A stretch of DNA of 6,839 nt from JASHVB01 sp036489395 (lineage in GTDB: Bacteria > Pseudomonadota > Alphaproteobacteria > Acetobacterales > Acetobacteraceae), in NCBI GenBank assembly GCA_036489395.1, contig DASXFW010000078.1:1-6839 (forward strand), given 5' to 3'. Made by a program: the position numbers and the translations under genes. The notes below the pieces were generated by a model. It searched no databases and had not been told where the DNA came from. It saw only the letters and a list, made by a program, of their open reading frames with translations. Positions 1 to 5,436 of this stretch are shown piece after piece (within the stretch, counting starts at the first letter, position 1; each line of letters begins with the position of its first letter).

Positions 1-1
1 C

Positions 2-49
2 CTCCTGCGGACCCTGGCCTTCGTCCAGCCACCACCACGACCGCCCTGA
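2..49 (+). other. Possible C-terminal tail of an upstream gene
   Basis: Read on the plus strand from base 2, the window opens with fifteen sense codons (LLRTLAFVQPPPRPP) followed by TGA at 47-49. It could be the end of a protein that begins outside the window. Two other plus frames are also open here (one ends at TAA about base 87, another at TGA about base 140), so nothing singles this one out except a plausible hydrophobic-to-proline-rich composition. The rest of bases 50-174 shows no gene, no convincing terminator hairpin and no promoter. This is a weak call. Confidence 0.15.
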
Positions 50-174
50 GATTAGCGCCAGTCTCCCGCCAACGCCCCGCGCCTTAATCAACCCCATATC
101 CAGCGATAACCGCCGCAAATGCCAAAATGAGAATTGCTGACAAGGAAGGGTGGCCTCCACTCCCGTCCGCCGGC

Positions 175-1002
175 CTACCCGGCCAGTTCGCGTGACCGCC
201 GCGTCGCCTCCGCGATGGCGCGGCTCATCGCGGCCGGCCAGGCGTCCGGCGCCATCAGCACCTTCAGCGCCTCGGCCGTTGTCCCGCCGGGACTGGTGAC
301 CGCCTTGCGCAGCGCCGCCGCATCTTCCGTGCTGGCGGCGAGCAGCGCGCCCGAGCCGGCCACCGTCTGCCGCGCCAGCAGCCGCGCAAGGTCGGCCGGA
401 ATCCCTTGCTCCACCGCCGCCTGCTCCATCAGCTCGGCCAGCAGGAACACGTAGGCCGGGCCGCTGCCGGACACCGCGGTGACCGGGTCGAGCAACGCCT
501 CGTCATCTGCCCAGGCCACCACGCCGATCGCCTGCAACAGCCGGTCACACAGCGTGCGCTGCGGCGTGGTCACGCCCGGCCCCGCGCAGGCCACCGTGAC
601 GCCCTGGCGCACGGCCGCGGGTGTGTTGGGCATGGCGCGCACGACTGCCGTCTCCGCCCCCAGCAGGCCGCGAATGCCGCCGATGGTCCGCCCGGCCATG
701 ATCGACAGGAACACCGCGCGGCCGGCATGGCGCGCGTGCGGCGGCAGCGCCTCGGCCGCAATCTGCGGCTTCACCGCCAGCACCACCGCGGCGGGCGAGA
801 AATCCTCGGGGATGGATGCCGCGTCAGGGACCACGGTCAGGTCCGGGCCGGCCTGCGCGGCGGCTTCCGGCGCCGGATCGACGGCGACCGACGGCGCCAG
901 CCCACGCTCCCGCCAGCCGGACAGCATGGCGCTGCCCATCCGCCCGCATCCCACCAGTAGGATCGGCGGGATCGACCCCGCCGGGTTGGGCGTTCCGCTC
1001 AT
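175..1002 (-). CDS. proC: Pyrroline-5-carboxylate reductase (ProC)
   Basis: Cytosolic enzyme that reduces 1-pyrroline-5-carboxylate to L-proline with NAD(P)H, the last step of proline synthesis. The 275-residue product has the usual family length. Visible motifs in order: the N-terminal Rossmann glycine motif VGCGRMG (about 17-23), the cofactor-side VKPQ (77-80), RAMPNTPA (122-129), VSGSGPAY (177-184) in the C-terminal dimerisation and substrate domain, and the family signature around VTSPGGTTAEAL (235-246). The start at 1002 is chosen because it gives MSGTPNPAGS just before the Rossmann fold; the frame stays open upstream to 1101, but that would lie inside the preceding gene. The ATG overlaps the stop of the YbjN-family gene in ATGA, and GGAGAGG lies just before it, so translation is probably coupled. 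The stop is TAG. All key motifs are intact, so the enzyme should be active. Confidence 0.96.
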   Translation of the reverse strand: MSGTPNPAGSIPPILLVGCGRMGSAMLSGWRERGLAPSVAVDPAPEAAAQAGPDLTVVPDAASIPEDFSPAAVVLAVKPQIAAEALPPHARHAGRAVFLSIMAGRTIGGIRGLLGAETAVVRAMPNTPAAVRQGVTVACAGPGVTTPQRTLCDRLLQAIGVVAWADDEALLDPVTAVSGSGPAYVFLLAELMEQAAVEQGIPADLARLLARQTVAGSGALLAASTEDAAALRKAVTSPGGTTAEALKVLMAPDAWPAAMSRAIAEATRRSRELAG

Positions 1003-1508
1003 GCCTCTCCGACACACTCCAGCATCGCCGCCGCCAGAGCATCCGGCGGCGCCTTGCCGCCCCACAGCACGAACTGGAAGGCGGGGAAGAAACGCTCGCA
1101 CTCGGTCAGCGCGATGTCCACCATGTCCTCCAGGCTCTCGGCCGAGGCACCCGGCGCGCCGCGCAGCAGCACCGAATGGCGGAACACCGGCATGCCGCCG
1201 TCACCCTCCAGCCCGAAATGGCCGATCCATAATTTCTCGTTGGCCAGCGCGAGGAGTTCATACAGCGAGCCACGCTGCGACGGCGGCACCTTCATGTCGA
1301 ACGCGCAGGTGAAGTGCATCGCGCTGATCTCGTGCGACCAGTTGAAATACAGCGCGTAGTCGCACCATCGGCCGGGGGCCTCGGCGGCCATTTCAGACTC
1401 GCTGTGCCGGTCGAACGCCCATTCATTGGCCGCGACGATTTGCTCGATCACGTCGAGCGGATTGGCCGCAGCGTCGAGGGTGTGGGTGGAGAGGGTGGTG
1501 GCGGACAT
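999..1508 (-). CDS. YbjN domain-containing protein upstream of proC
   Basis: A 169-residue protein that resembles the YbjN family, described as putative sensory-transduction regulators; no enzymatic role is established. Visible features: an N-terminal segment NPLDVIEQIVAANEWAFDR, an aromatic mid-region with DYALYFNWSHE and AMHFTCAFDMKVP, then LANEKLWIGHFGLEGDGGMPVFRHSVLLRG, and an acidic C-terminal helix running through ECERFFPAFQFVLWGGK. There is no signal peptide or membrane segment, so it is probably cytosolic. The start at 1508 (MSATTL) is preferred because GGGAGA lies 7 nt upstream; an in-frame ATG at 1526 lacks such a site. It is the first gene of a minus-strand pair and its TGA overlaps the proC ATG by 4 nt. 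YbjN next to proC is an arrangement I recall from alphaproteobacteria, which supports the family call. The job in proline metabolism, if any, is unknown. Confidence 0.85.
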   Translation of the reverse strand: MSATTLSTHTLDAAANPLDVIEQIVAANEWAFDRHSESEMAAEAPGRWCDYALYFNWSHEISAMHFTCAFDMKVPPSQRGSLYELLALANEKLWIGHFGLEGDGGMPVFRHSVLLRGAPGASAESLEDMVDIALTECERFFPAFQFVLWGGKAPPDALAAAMLECVGEA

Positions 1509-1515
1509 GGCGGGG

Positions 1516-1521
1516 TCTCCC
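1516..1521 (-). promoter_or_regulatory. Ribosome binding site deciding the YbjN start
   Basis: On the minus strand GGGAGA sits 7 nt before the ATG at 1508. The alternative ATG at 1526 has no purine-rich site before it, so the shorter protein is favoured. Confidence 0.6.
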
Positions 1522-1581
1522 ATCATGCAGGAAGGCCGGCGCGGGCCCCGGGCGGCGGTGCTCTCCGGTCACGGGCCGGAA

Positions 1582-1587
1582 ATAGTG
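1582..1587 (-). promoter_or_regulatory. Candidate -10 box for ybjN-proC
   Basis: CACTAT on the minus strand matches part of the TATAAT consensus and lies immediately downstream of the dyad at 1589-1616, about 74 nt before the ybjN start. No good -35 is visible 17 nt upstream, so the call is weak. If correct, a protein bound at the dyad would cover the -35 and spacer region. Confidence 0.2.
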
Positions 1588-1588
1588 T

Positions 1589-1616
1589 GGATTCGTCCGA
1601 GGTTACCCACGAATCC
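1589..1616. promoter_or_regulatory. 8-12-8 inverted repeat, possible operator
   Basis: GGATTCGT (1589-1596) and its exact reverse complement ACGAATCC (1609-1616) are separated by 12 nt. The half-site centres are 20 nt apart, about two turns of DNA, as expected for a dimeric regulator binding one face. It lies about 80-110 bases upstream of the ybjN start. There is no T-run and the arms are moderate in GC, so an operator is more likely than a terminator. The regulator is unknown. Confidence 0.4.
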
Positions 1617-1685
1617 TAACCTACCGGTGGAACCCGCCGCGCCGCAAGCAGGAAACGGGCCGGGCGCGCAGGATAGCAAATGGGG

Positions 1686-1702
1686 GTTTACCGGGGGTAA
1701 AC
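1686..1702. promoter_or_regulatory. 7-3-7 perfect dyad, possible operator
   Basis: GTTTACC (1686-1692) and GGTAAAC (1696-1702) are exact reverse complements around a GGG spacer. The site is compact and AT-richer than its surroundings, lying in the middle of the divergent intergenic region. It could be a protein-binding site or a small hairpin. No T-run follows, so a terminator is unlikely. Confidence 0.35.
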
Positions 1703-1905
1703 GAGTGGCGGCGGAGGATCTGGCCCCCACGCCGGAGTGGCCGGCCGTCGCCTGCTGGCACCAGGCGCCGCCGCAGCCGTGCCCCACGTGCCGCGAACCG
1801 CCGCGCAACGCCGCGCAACGCCGCGGAATCGATGCTTCTGCCCCGTCGGTCAGACCTCGTTAACCTTTTGCGCGTATCCGTTGCGGTTGGATCGCCCGCA
1901 CAGCC

Positions 1906-1909
1906 AAGG
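1906..1909 (+). promoter_or_regulatory. Ribosome binding site deciding the pentapeptide gene start
   Basis: AAGG lies 9 nt before the ATG at 1919. The earlier in-frame ATG at 1832 has only a weak GGA before it, so the start at 1919 is favoured, though not proven. Confidence 0.45.
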
Positions 1910-1918
1910 CAGAGCGCC

Positions 1919-3256
1919 ATGTTCCTTTCCTCGACGCCTCGCCTCGACCACGCCGCGCCTGAACGATCGTCGGTCACCGGCGGCACAACGCCGCAATGGA
2001 CCGCCAGTCCGCCCGGCCGCCGCGACGCACGGTTCAAGGATCTTTCGGGACACAGTTTCGCCGGCCGGAACCTCGCCGGCATCGACCTGTCCGGCGCCTG
2101 CCTGCGCGGCTGCGACCTGACCGACGCCGATCTCACCGGCGCCATCCTGTTCGGCGCCGACCTGCGAGAGGCGCGACTCGATCGTGCCCGCCTGCCGCGC
2201 GCCGATCTGCGTGGCGCCACGCTGCGCGGCGCGTCGCTGTGCGGTGCGGACCTCTCGCGTGCCGACTTGCGCGACGGGCGCTTGTTCCAGGCCAGCGGTA
2301 ACGACCTCCGCCCGTCCTGGGTCGGCGACGGCGTGATCCTGGCCAGCGCCAGCCTGGTCGGCGCCAAGATGCTGAACGCCAAAGTGTCCAACGCCTTCAT
2401 CTCGCAGTCCGATCTGCGCGACGCCAACCTGCGCGGCAGTATCTTCATCAACGCCAACCTCAGCGGCTCCACGCTGACCGGCTGCAATCTGGAGGATGTC
2501 GATTTCCGCCGCGCCAACCTGGATGGCTGCAATCTCGACGGCTCCATCTTGTTCAACGCCAACCTGGGCAACGCCAACCTGGCCAACGCCAGCCTGCGCG
2601 GCGCGCTGCTCGACGGCGCCAACATGGAGGCGTGCAACCTGACGGACGCGCGCCTGATGCAGCATCTGGAGAACGCCGCCGCCACCGTCGCCGAACGCCT
2701 CGCCGCGCACGTGGAATGGCTGGAGTCCGGCGGCGTGCGGGGCATCCGCGCCGATCTGTCGGAACTCGATCTGTCCGGCCTGGACCTCGCCGGCGCCAAC
2801 CTCAGCGCGGTTATCCTGTCCCACGCCAGCCTGCGGCGAGCCAATCTGCAACGCGCGCGCCTGGTGCTGGCGGACCTGTCCGGCGTCGATATCCGCGAGG
2901 CCGATCTATCCGGCGCCGATCTGCGCGGCTGCAATCTGGAACATGCCAAACTGCACGATGCACGCTTGTGCAAGGCCAGGCTGGCGCCGGCGTCCCTTGC
3001 CGACCGCTCCGGCACCCAGCATCTGCCCTGCAACCTGTCGATGGCACACCTGCCGCGGGCCGACCTGCGCGGCGCCGAACTGAGCCAGGCGGTGCTGCAA
3101 GGCGCCGACCTGACGCGCGCCAACCTGACCGGCGCCGTGCTGCGGGGCGCCAACCTGGCGGGCGCGCTGTTGATGGGCGCCGAAACCCAGAACGCCGACC
3201 TGACCGACGCCGACCTGTCACGCGTGATCGGCATGGCACGGCCGCTGGCCCGATGA
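1919..3256 (+). CDS. Pentapeptide-repeat protein, interrupted solenoid
   Basis: A 445-residue protein built mostly of A(D/N)LXX pentapeptide repeats, which in known structures fold into a right-handed quadrilateral beta-helix. Counting from the ATG at 1919: an unstructured, Pro/Arg-rich leader (1-37); first solenoid (about 38-126); a short break SGNDLRPSWVGDG; second solenoid (about 139-246); a predicted helical insert with LENAAATVAERLAAHVEWLE (about 247-275); third solenoid (about 276-359); a second break around RSGTQHLPCNLSMAH; and a final repeat block (about 376-434). The H-x2-WLESGG-x-RG-x-RADLS element opening the third block is one I recall from other proteobacterial pentapeptide proteins. 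There is no signal peptide, membrane span or catalytic domain, so it is probably cytosolic. Family roles include DNA mimicry (Qnr/MfpA) and scaffolding, but this protein lacks the compact Qnr size, and its function is unknown. An in-frame ATG at 1832 would add 29 residues. Confidence 0.93.
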   Translation: MFLSSTPRLDHAAPERSSVTGGTTPQWTASPPGRRDARFKDLSGHSFAGRNLAGIDLSGACLRGCDLTDADLTGAILFGADLREARLDRARLPRADLRGATLRGASLCGADLSRADLRDGRLFQASGNDLRPSWVGDGVILASASLVGAKMLNAKVSNAFISQSDLRDANLRGSIFINANLSGSTLTGCNLEDVDFRRANLDGCNLDGSILFNANLGNANLANASLRGALLDGANMEACNLTDARLMQHLENAAATVAERLAAHVEWLESGGVRGIRADLSELDLSGLDLAGANLSAVILSHASLRRANLQRARLVLADLSGVDIREADLSGADLRGCNLEHAKLHDARLCKARLAPASLADRSGTQHLPCNLSMAHLPRADLRGAELSQAVLQGADLTRANLTGAVLRGANLAGALLMGAETQNADLTDADLSRVIGMARPLAR

Positions 3257-3291
3257 TGGTGTCACACATGTATGATCGGGGGCGGAAGGCG

Positions 3292-3310
3292 TCGGGGGCT
3301 TTGCCCCCGA
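3292..3310 (+). repeat. Hairpin 1 of the left half
   Basis: TCGGGGGC (3292-3299) pairs with GCCCCCGA (3303-3310) around a TTT loop. It begins 36 nt after the stop of the pentapeptide gene and could act as a transcript 3'-end stabiliser; no T-run follows, so a classic intrinsic terminator is not shown. Confidence 0.7.
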
Positions 3311-3317
3311 ACCCCCA

Positions 3318-3338
3318 CCAAGGGGCTCTGTCCCTTGG
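3318..3338 (+). repeat. Hairpin 2 of the left half
   Basis: CCAAGGG (3318-3324) pairs with CCCTTGG (3332-3338) around a 7-nt loop. Its mirror partner in the right half is the hairpin at 3517-3539. Confidence 0.65.
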
Positions 3339-3346
3339 AACCCCGC

Positions 3347-3363
3347 CAAGGGCGGAGCCCTTG
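3347..3363 (+). repeat. Hairpin 3 of the left half
   Basis: CAAGGGC (3347-3353) pairs with GCCCTTG (3357-3363) around GGA. Its mirror partner at 3490-3508 has an A-T pair where this one has G-C, so pairing is kept despite sequence change. Confidence 0.65.
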
Positions 3364-3375
3364 AAACCCTTTACC

Positions 3376-3477
3376 TGGCTGGATGGGCGGGAGGGGGCAC
3401 CGCACCGGTGGATCGACGTCGCCTACGAAGGCAACGTCGATCCACCGGTGCGGTGCCCCCTCCCGCCCATCGAGCCA
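3376..3477. repeat. Long palindromic core, 38-bp perfect arms
   Basis: Bases 3382-3419 are an exact reverse complement of 3434-3471 (38 of 38). Inside, GCCT (3421-3424) pairs with AGGC (3429-3432) around an ACGA tetraloop, with one C/A mismatch at 3420/3433. Outside, TGGCT (3376-3380) pairs with AGCCA (3473-3477) after one mismatch. The whole 102-nt stretch could form one long stem-loop in RNA or a cruciform in DNA. Perfect arms in a chromosome imply recent origin, gene conversion or active constraint. Confidence 0.95.
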
Positions 3478-3489
3478 AACAAATGGATG

Positions 3490-3508
3490 GCAAAGGCTAT
3501 GCCTTTGC
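3490..3508 (+). repeat. Hairpin 3 mirror copy, right half
   Basis: GCAAAGGC (3490-3497) pairs with GCCTTTGC (3501-3508) around TAT. It corresponds to 3347-3363 in the left half with a compensated base-pair change. Confidence 0.65.
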
Positions 3509-3516
3509 TGGGGGGT

Positions 3517-3539
3517 CCATGGGGGCAAAGCCCCCTTGG
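3517..3539 (+). repeat. Hairpin 2 mirror copy, right half
   Basis: CCATGGGGGC (3517-3526) pairs with GCCCCCTTGG (3530-3539) around AAA, with one T/T mismatch. Confidence 0.65.
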
Positions 3540-3545
3540 CGGGGT

Positions 3546-3564
3546 CCAGGGGCGGAGCCCCTGG
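3546..3564 (+). repeat. Hairpin 1 mirror copy, right half
   Basis: CCAGGGGC (3546-3553) pairs with GCCCCTGG (3557-3564) around GGA. It ends 35 nt before the ribosome binding site of the GGDEF-EAL gene, so it would sit in the leader of any transcript starting upstream. Confidence 0.65.
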
Positions 3565-3598
3565 CGCGTCCCACCCGCGATCGCGCACGCGTGGCAGC

Positions 3599-3602
3599 AG
3601 GA
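3599..3602 (+). promoter_or_regulatory. Ribosome binding site deciding the GGDEF-EAL start
   Basis: AGGA lies 9 nt before the ATG at 3612. The frame stays open back to 3408, but that upstream part lies inside the palindromic element and has no ribosome site of its own. Confidence 0.6.
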
Positions 3603-3611
3603 CCCTGCCTG

Positions 3612-5396
3612 ATGTTCGCCCGGTGGTCGCGCCTGTGGAACGACCGGCGCGCCCGGGTGGCGGCACCGGTGCCGCAGGCCATTGGCGATGCCGCGTTCCA
3701 CAACACGCAGTCCGGCATTGCGCAGTGGGACGCGGCGGAATGCCTGGTGGCAGCGAATGATCGCGTGGCCGCCATGTTCGGCCTTCGCCGGGAGTGTTTG
3801 CAGCCTGGCCTGAGCTTTCGCGATTTCATCGGCCTGAGCGTCGAGACCGGCCACCTGGACGGCCGCGACGCGGATGAGGTGTATGCGCTCGCCATGCCGC
3901 TGATAAGGCGCCGGACGCCGGTGACCTACGACGAGCAATTATCCGCCGGCCGGGTGCTGCGCGTCGCCTACCGGCCGCTGGACGATGGCGGCTGGCTCGC
4001 GACCTATGAGGACGTGACCGAGCACCAGCAGGCCCAGGCGCAGGTCGCCTTCATGGCGCTGCATGATTCGCTGACCAACCTGGCCAACCGTGCGCTGTTG
4101 CTCGACCGGCTGCAGGAGGCCCTGGCTCGCGTCGGTGAGGTCGCTGTACTGTTCATCGATCTCGACCGCTTCAAGGAGGTGAACGACACGCTCGGCCACC
4201 GCGCCGGTGACATGCTGCTGCGTTTCGTCGCCAGCCGCCTCAGTAATTCGTTTCGCCAGAGCGACACGCTCGGGCGGCTGGGCGGCGACGAGTTCGCCGT
4301 GGTGCTGACCCCCGGCTCGCACGAGGCGGCCGCCGCAGCGGCGCGGCAGATCATCGACGTGCTCGGCCGCCGCTTCGAAATCGACGGCCACGACGTGACG
4401 ATCGGCGCCAGCGTCGGCATCGCGCTGGCACCGGCCGACGGCGCCGACCGCGATACACTGGTGAAGAACGCCGATCTGGCGCTGTATGCCGCCAAGGCCG
4501 ACGGCCGCGGCACGTTCCGTTTCTTTGAACAAACGATGCAGGACCGGTTGCGTGTCCGCCGCGCGCTGGAGACCGACCTGCGCTCAGCCATCGCGTTGCA
4601 GCGGCTGGAGTTGTTCTACCAGCCGCTGGTCAGCACGCGCACCGGTACCGTCGCCGGCCTGGAGGCGCTGATGCGCTGGCGCGATCCTGATCGCGGCATG
4701 GTGCCGCCGAGCGAGTTCATCCCGGTGGCCGAGGCGTCTGGCCTGATCGTGCCGCTCGGCGCCTGGTCGATCGAGCGCGCTTGCGCCGACCTGGCGTTGT
4801 TGCCGCCGCACCTGCGCGTCGCGGTCAATCTGTCGGCAGTGCAGTTCGGCAGCGACGCGCTGCTGCCGACGGTGCGCGACTGCATTGCCGCGGCCGGGGT
4901 CGCGCCCGGCCGGCTGGAGCTGGAGGTCACGGAATCGACGCTGATGCACGACACCGCCAGGGCGGTGGCAGTGCTGGACGCGTTGCGCGCGGAAGGCGTA
5001 CGGATTGCCATGGACGATTTCGGCACGGGATATTCGTCGCTGTCCTACATTCGGAATTTTCCGTTCGACAAGGTGAAGATCGACAAGTCGTTCATCGACG
5101 ATCTGGGCCAGCCGCGCGGCTCCGACGCGATCGTCCGCGCCGTGGCAGGCATCGCCAACAGCCTGGGGATCGAGACCGTCGCCGAGGGCGTCGAGCGCCT
5201 GGACCAGTACCGCCGCGTCGCCGCGGAAGGCTGCGATCTGGTGCAGGGCTTCCTGTTCTCGCGCCCTGTGCCGCTGGAGGACGTGCCGCGGGTGGTGGCG
5301 GCGATCGACGCCGGCGCCGTGGTGCCGCGGTCCGACTCGGCACGACCGGCGCTGACGGTGGTGGGGTCCGGTCGGAACCACGTTCTGGTCTCGTAA
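3612..5396 (+). CDS. PAS-GGDEF-EAL cyclic-di-GMP synthase/phosphodiesterase
   Basis: A 594-residue cytosolic signalling protein that can be expected to make and break cyclic-di-GMP. An N-terminal PAS-type sensor (about 25-137; begins near FHNTQSGIAQWDAAECLVAAN, ends WLATYEDVTEHQQ) is joined by a signalling helix to the GGDEF domain, entered by HDSLTNLANR (151-160). FIDLDRFKEVND carries the metal-binding Asp, and the GGDEF motif itself is intact (224-228). RQSD (215-218), five residues before it, matches the RxxD inhibitory site. The EAL domain (about 330-560) has EAL (351-353), NLS (406-408), EVTES (438-442), DDFGTGYSS (468-476), KIDKSF (489-494), ETVAEGVE (521-528) and QGFLFSRP (545-552), i.e. 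the metal ligands and catalytic lysine and glutamate of active phosphodiesterases. Thus neither domain looks degenerate. There are no membrane spans. The PAS ligand is unknown; no haem- or flavin-binding signature is obvious. Its transcript, if started upstream, would include the palindromic element. Confidence 0.96.
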   Translation: MFARWSRLWNDRRARVAAPVPQAIGDAAFHNTQSGIAQWDAAECLVAANDRVAAMFGLRRECLQPGLSFRDFIGLSVETGHLDGRDADEVYALAMPLIRRRTPVTYDEQLSAGRVLRVAYRPLDDGGWLATYEDVTEHQQAQAQVAFMALHDSLTNLANRALLLDRLQEALARVGEVAVLFIDLDRFKEVNDTLGHRAGDMLLRFVASRLSNSFRQSDTLGRLGGDEFAVVLTPGSHEAAAAAARQIIDVLGRRFEIDGHDVTIGASVGIALAPADGADRDTLVKNADLALYAAKADGRGTFRFFEQTMQDRLRVRRALETDLRSAIALQRLELFYQPLVSTRTGTVAGLEALMRWRDPDRGMVPPSEFIPVAEASGLIVPLGAWSIERACADLALLPPHLRVAVNLSAVQFGSDALLPTVRDCIAAAGVAPGRLELEVTESTLMHDTARAVAVLDALRAEGVRIAMDDFGTGYSSLSYIRNFPFDKVKIDKSFIDDLGQPRGSDAIVRAVAGIANSLGIETVAEGVERLDQYRRVAAEGCDLVQGFLFSRPVPLEDVPRVVAAIDAGAVVPRSDSARPALTVVGSGRNHVLVS

Positions 5397-5402
5397 TGAC
5401 AG

Positions 5403-5428
5403 GCATCCGGCGATGCGAGTCATGCCGG
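5403..5428. terminator. Weak hairpin between convergent genes
   Basis: Only 40 bases separate the two convergent stop codons. GCATC (5403-5407) can pair with GATGC (5412-5416), or alternatively CCGGC (5407-5411) with GCCGG (5424-5428). Neither stem is long and no T-run follows on either strand. It is listed because transcripts must end near here, but the sequence support is poor. Confidence 0.15.
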
Positions 5429-5436
5429 CAGTGCTC

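Larger units (their letters stand above)
1509..1918. other. Divergent intergenic region between ybjN-proC and the pentapeptide gene
   Basis: About 410 bases with no supportable gene. It must carry the promoters of the minus-strand ybjN-proC pair and of the plus-strand pentapeptide gene. It holds an 8-12-8 dyad at 1589-1616, a 7-3-7 dyad at 1686-1702 and a tandem 10-mer (CCGCGCAACG twice, 1801-1820, with a partial third copy). Frames open across it on both strands are GC-driven and lack ribosome sites or recognisable protein content. No clear sigma-70 promoter stands out for the plus-strand gene; a short AT-richer patch at about 1860-1878 is the likeliest place. Confidence 0.6.
3292..3564. repeat. 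Composite inverted-repeat element of seven hairpins
   Basis: The gap between the pentapeptide gene and the GGDEF-EAL gene is filled almost entirely by one mirror-symmetric element centred near 3426. Each half holds three small GC hairpins separated by ACCCC-like linkers, and the two halves flank a long palindromic core. The left half (3292-3380) and the reverse complement of the right half (3473-3564) align along their whole length but differ at many bases. Several differences fall in paired stem positions and keep pairing: G-C in one half is A-T in the other in the outermost and innermost hairpins. This pattern suggests two diverged copies of one structured repeat in opposite orientation. 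The GGGGGC-TTT-GCCCCC style is one I recall as dispersed between genes in Acetobacteraceae. Nothing here encodes a transposase. Confidence 0.85.

Noticed and set aside
479..1312. Plus-strand frame of 277 codons opposite proC and ybjN
   Set aside because: It covers two confidently identified minus-strand genes and has low-complexity Arg/Pro/Ala content.
1801..1825. Tandem CCGCGCAACG 10-mer (two copies and a partial third)
   Set aside because: Too short and too GC-biased to read as an iteron or CRISPR-like array; probably replication slippage.
1850..2851. Second long minus-strand frame opposite the pentapeptide gene, rich in QVGAAQ/VGAGQ
   Set aside because: The apparent protein periodicity is inherited from the pentapeptide repeats on the other strand; codon-position pattern and recognisable family support only the plus-strand gene.
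1621..3234. Long open frame on the minus strand opposite the pentapeptide gene (537 codons)
   Set aside because: It is the antisense of a periodic GC-rich repeat gene; its Arg/Ser/Ala/Pro-rich product simply mirrors the A(D/N)LXX repeats, and no ribosome site or family resemblance is seen.
3408..3611. Extended N-terminus of the GGDEF-EAL protein starting at the ATG at 3408
   Set aside because: The extra 68 residues would be encoded by the hairpin element, have no domain content and lack a ribosome site, whereas the ATG at 3612 has AGGA 9 nt upstream.
3262..3666. Small frames on both strands across the palindrome, both encoding REGAPHRWIDVA and CPLPPI
   Set aside because: The shared peptide arises only because the DNA is a perfect palindrome. 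There is no ribosome site, and the frames run into neighbouring genes or hairpins.
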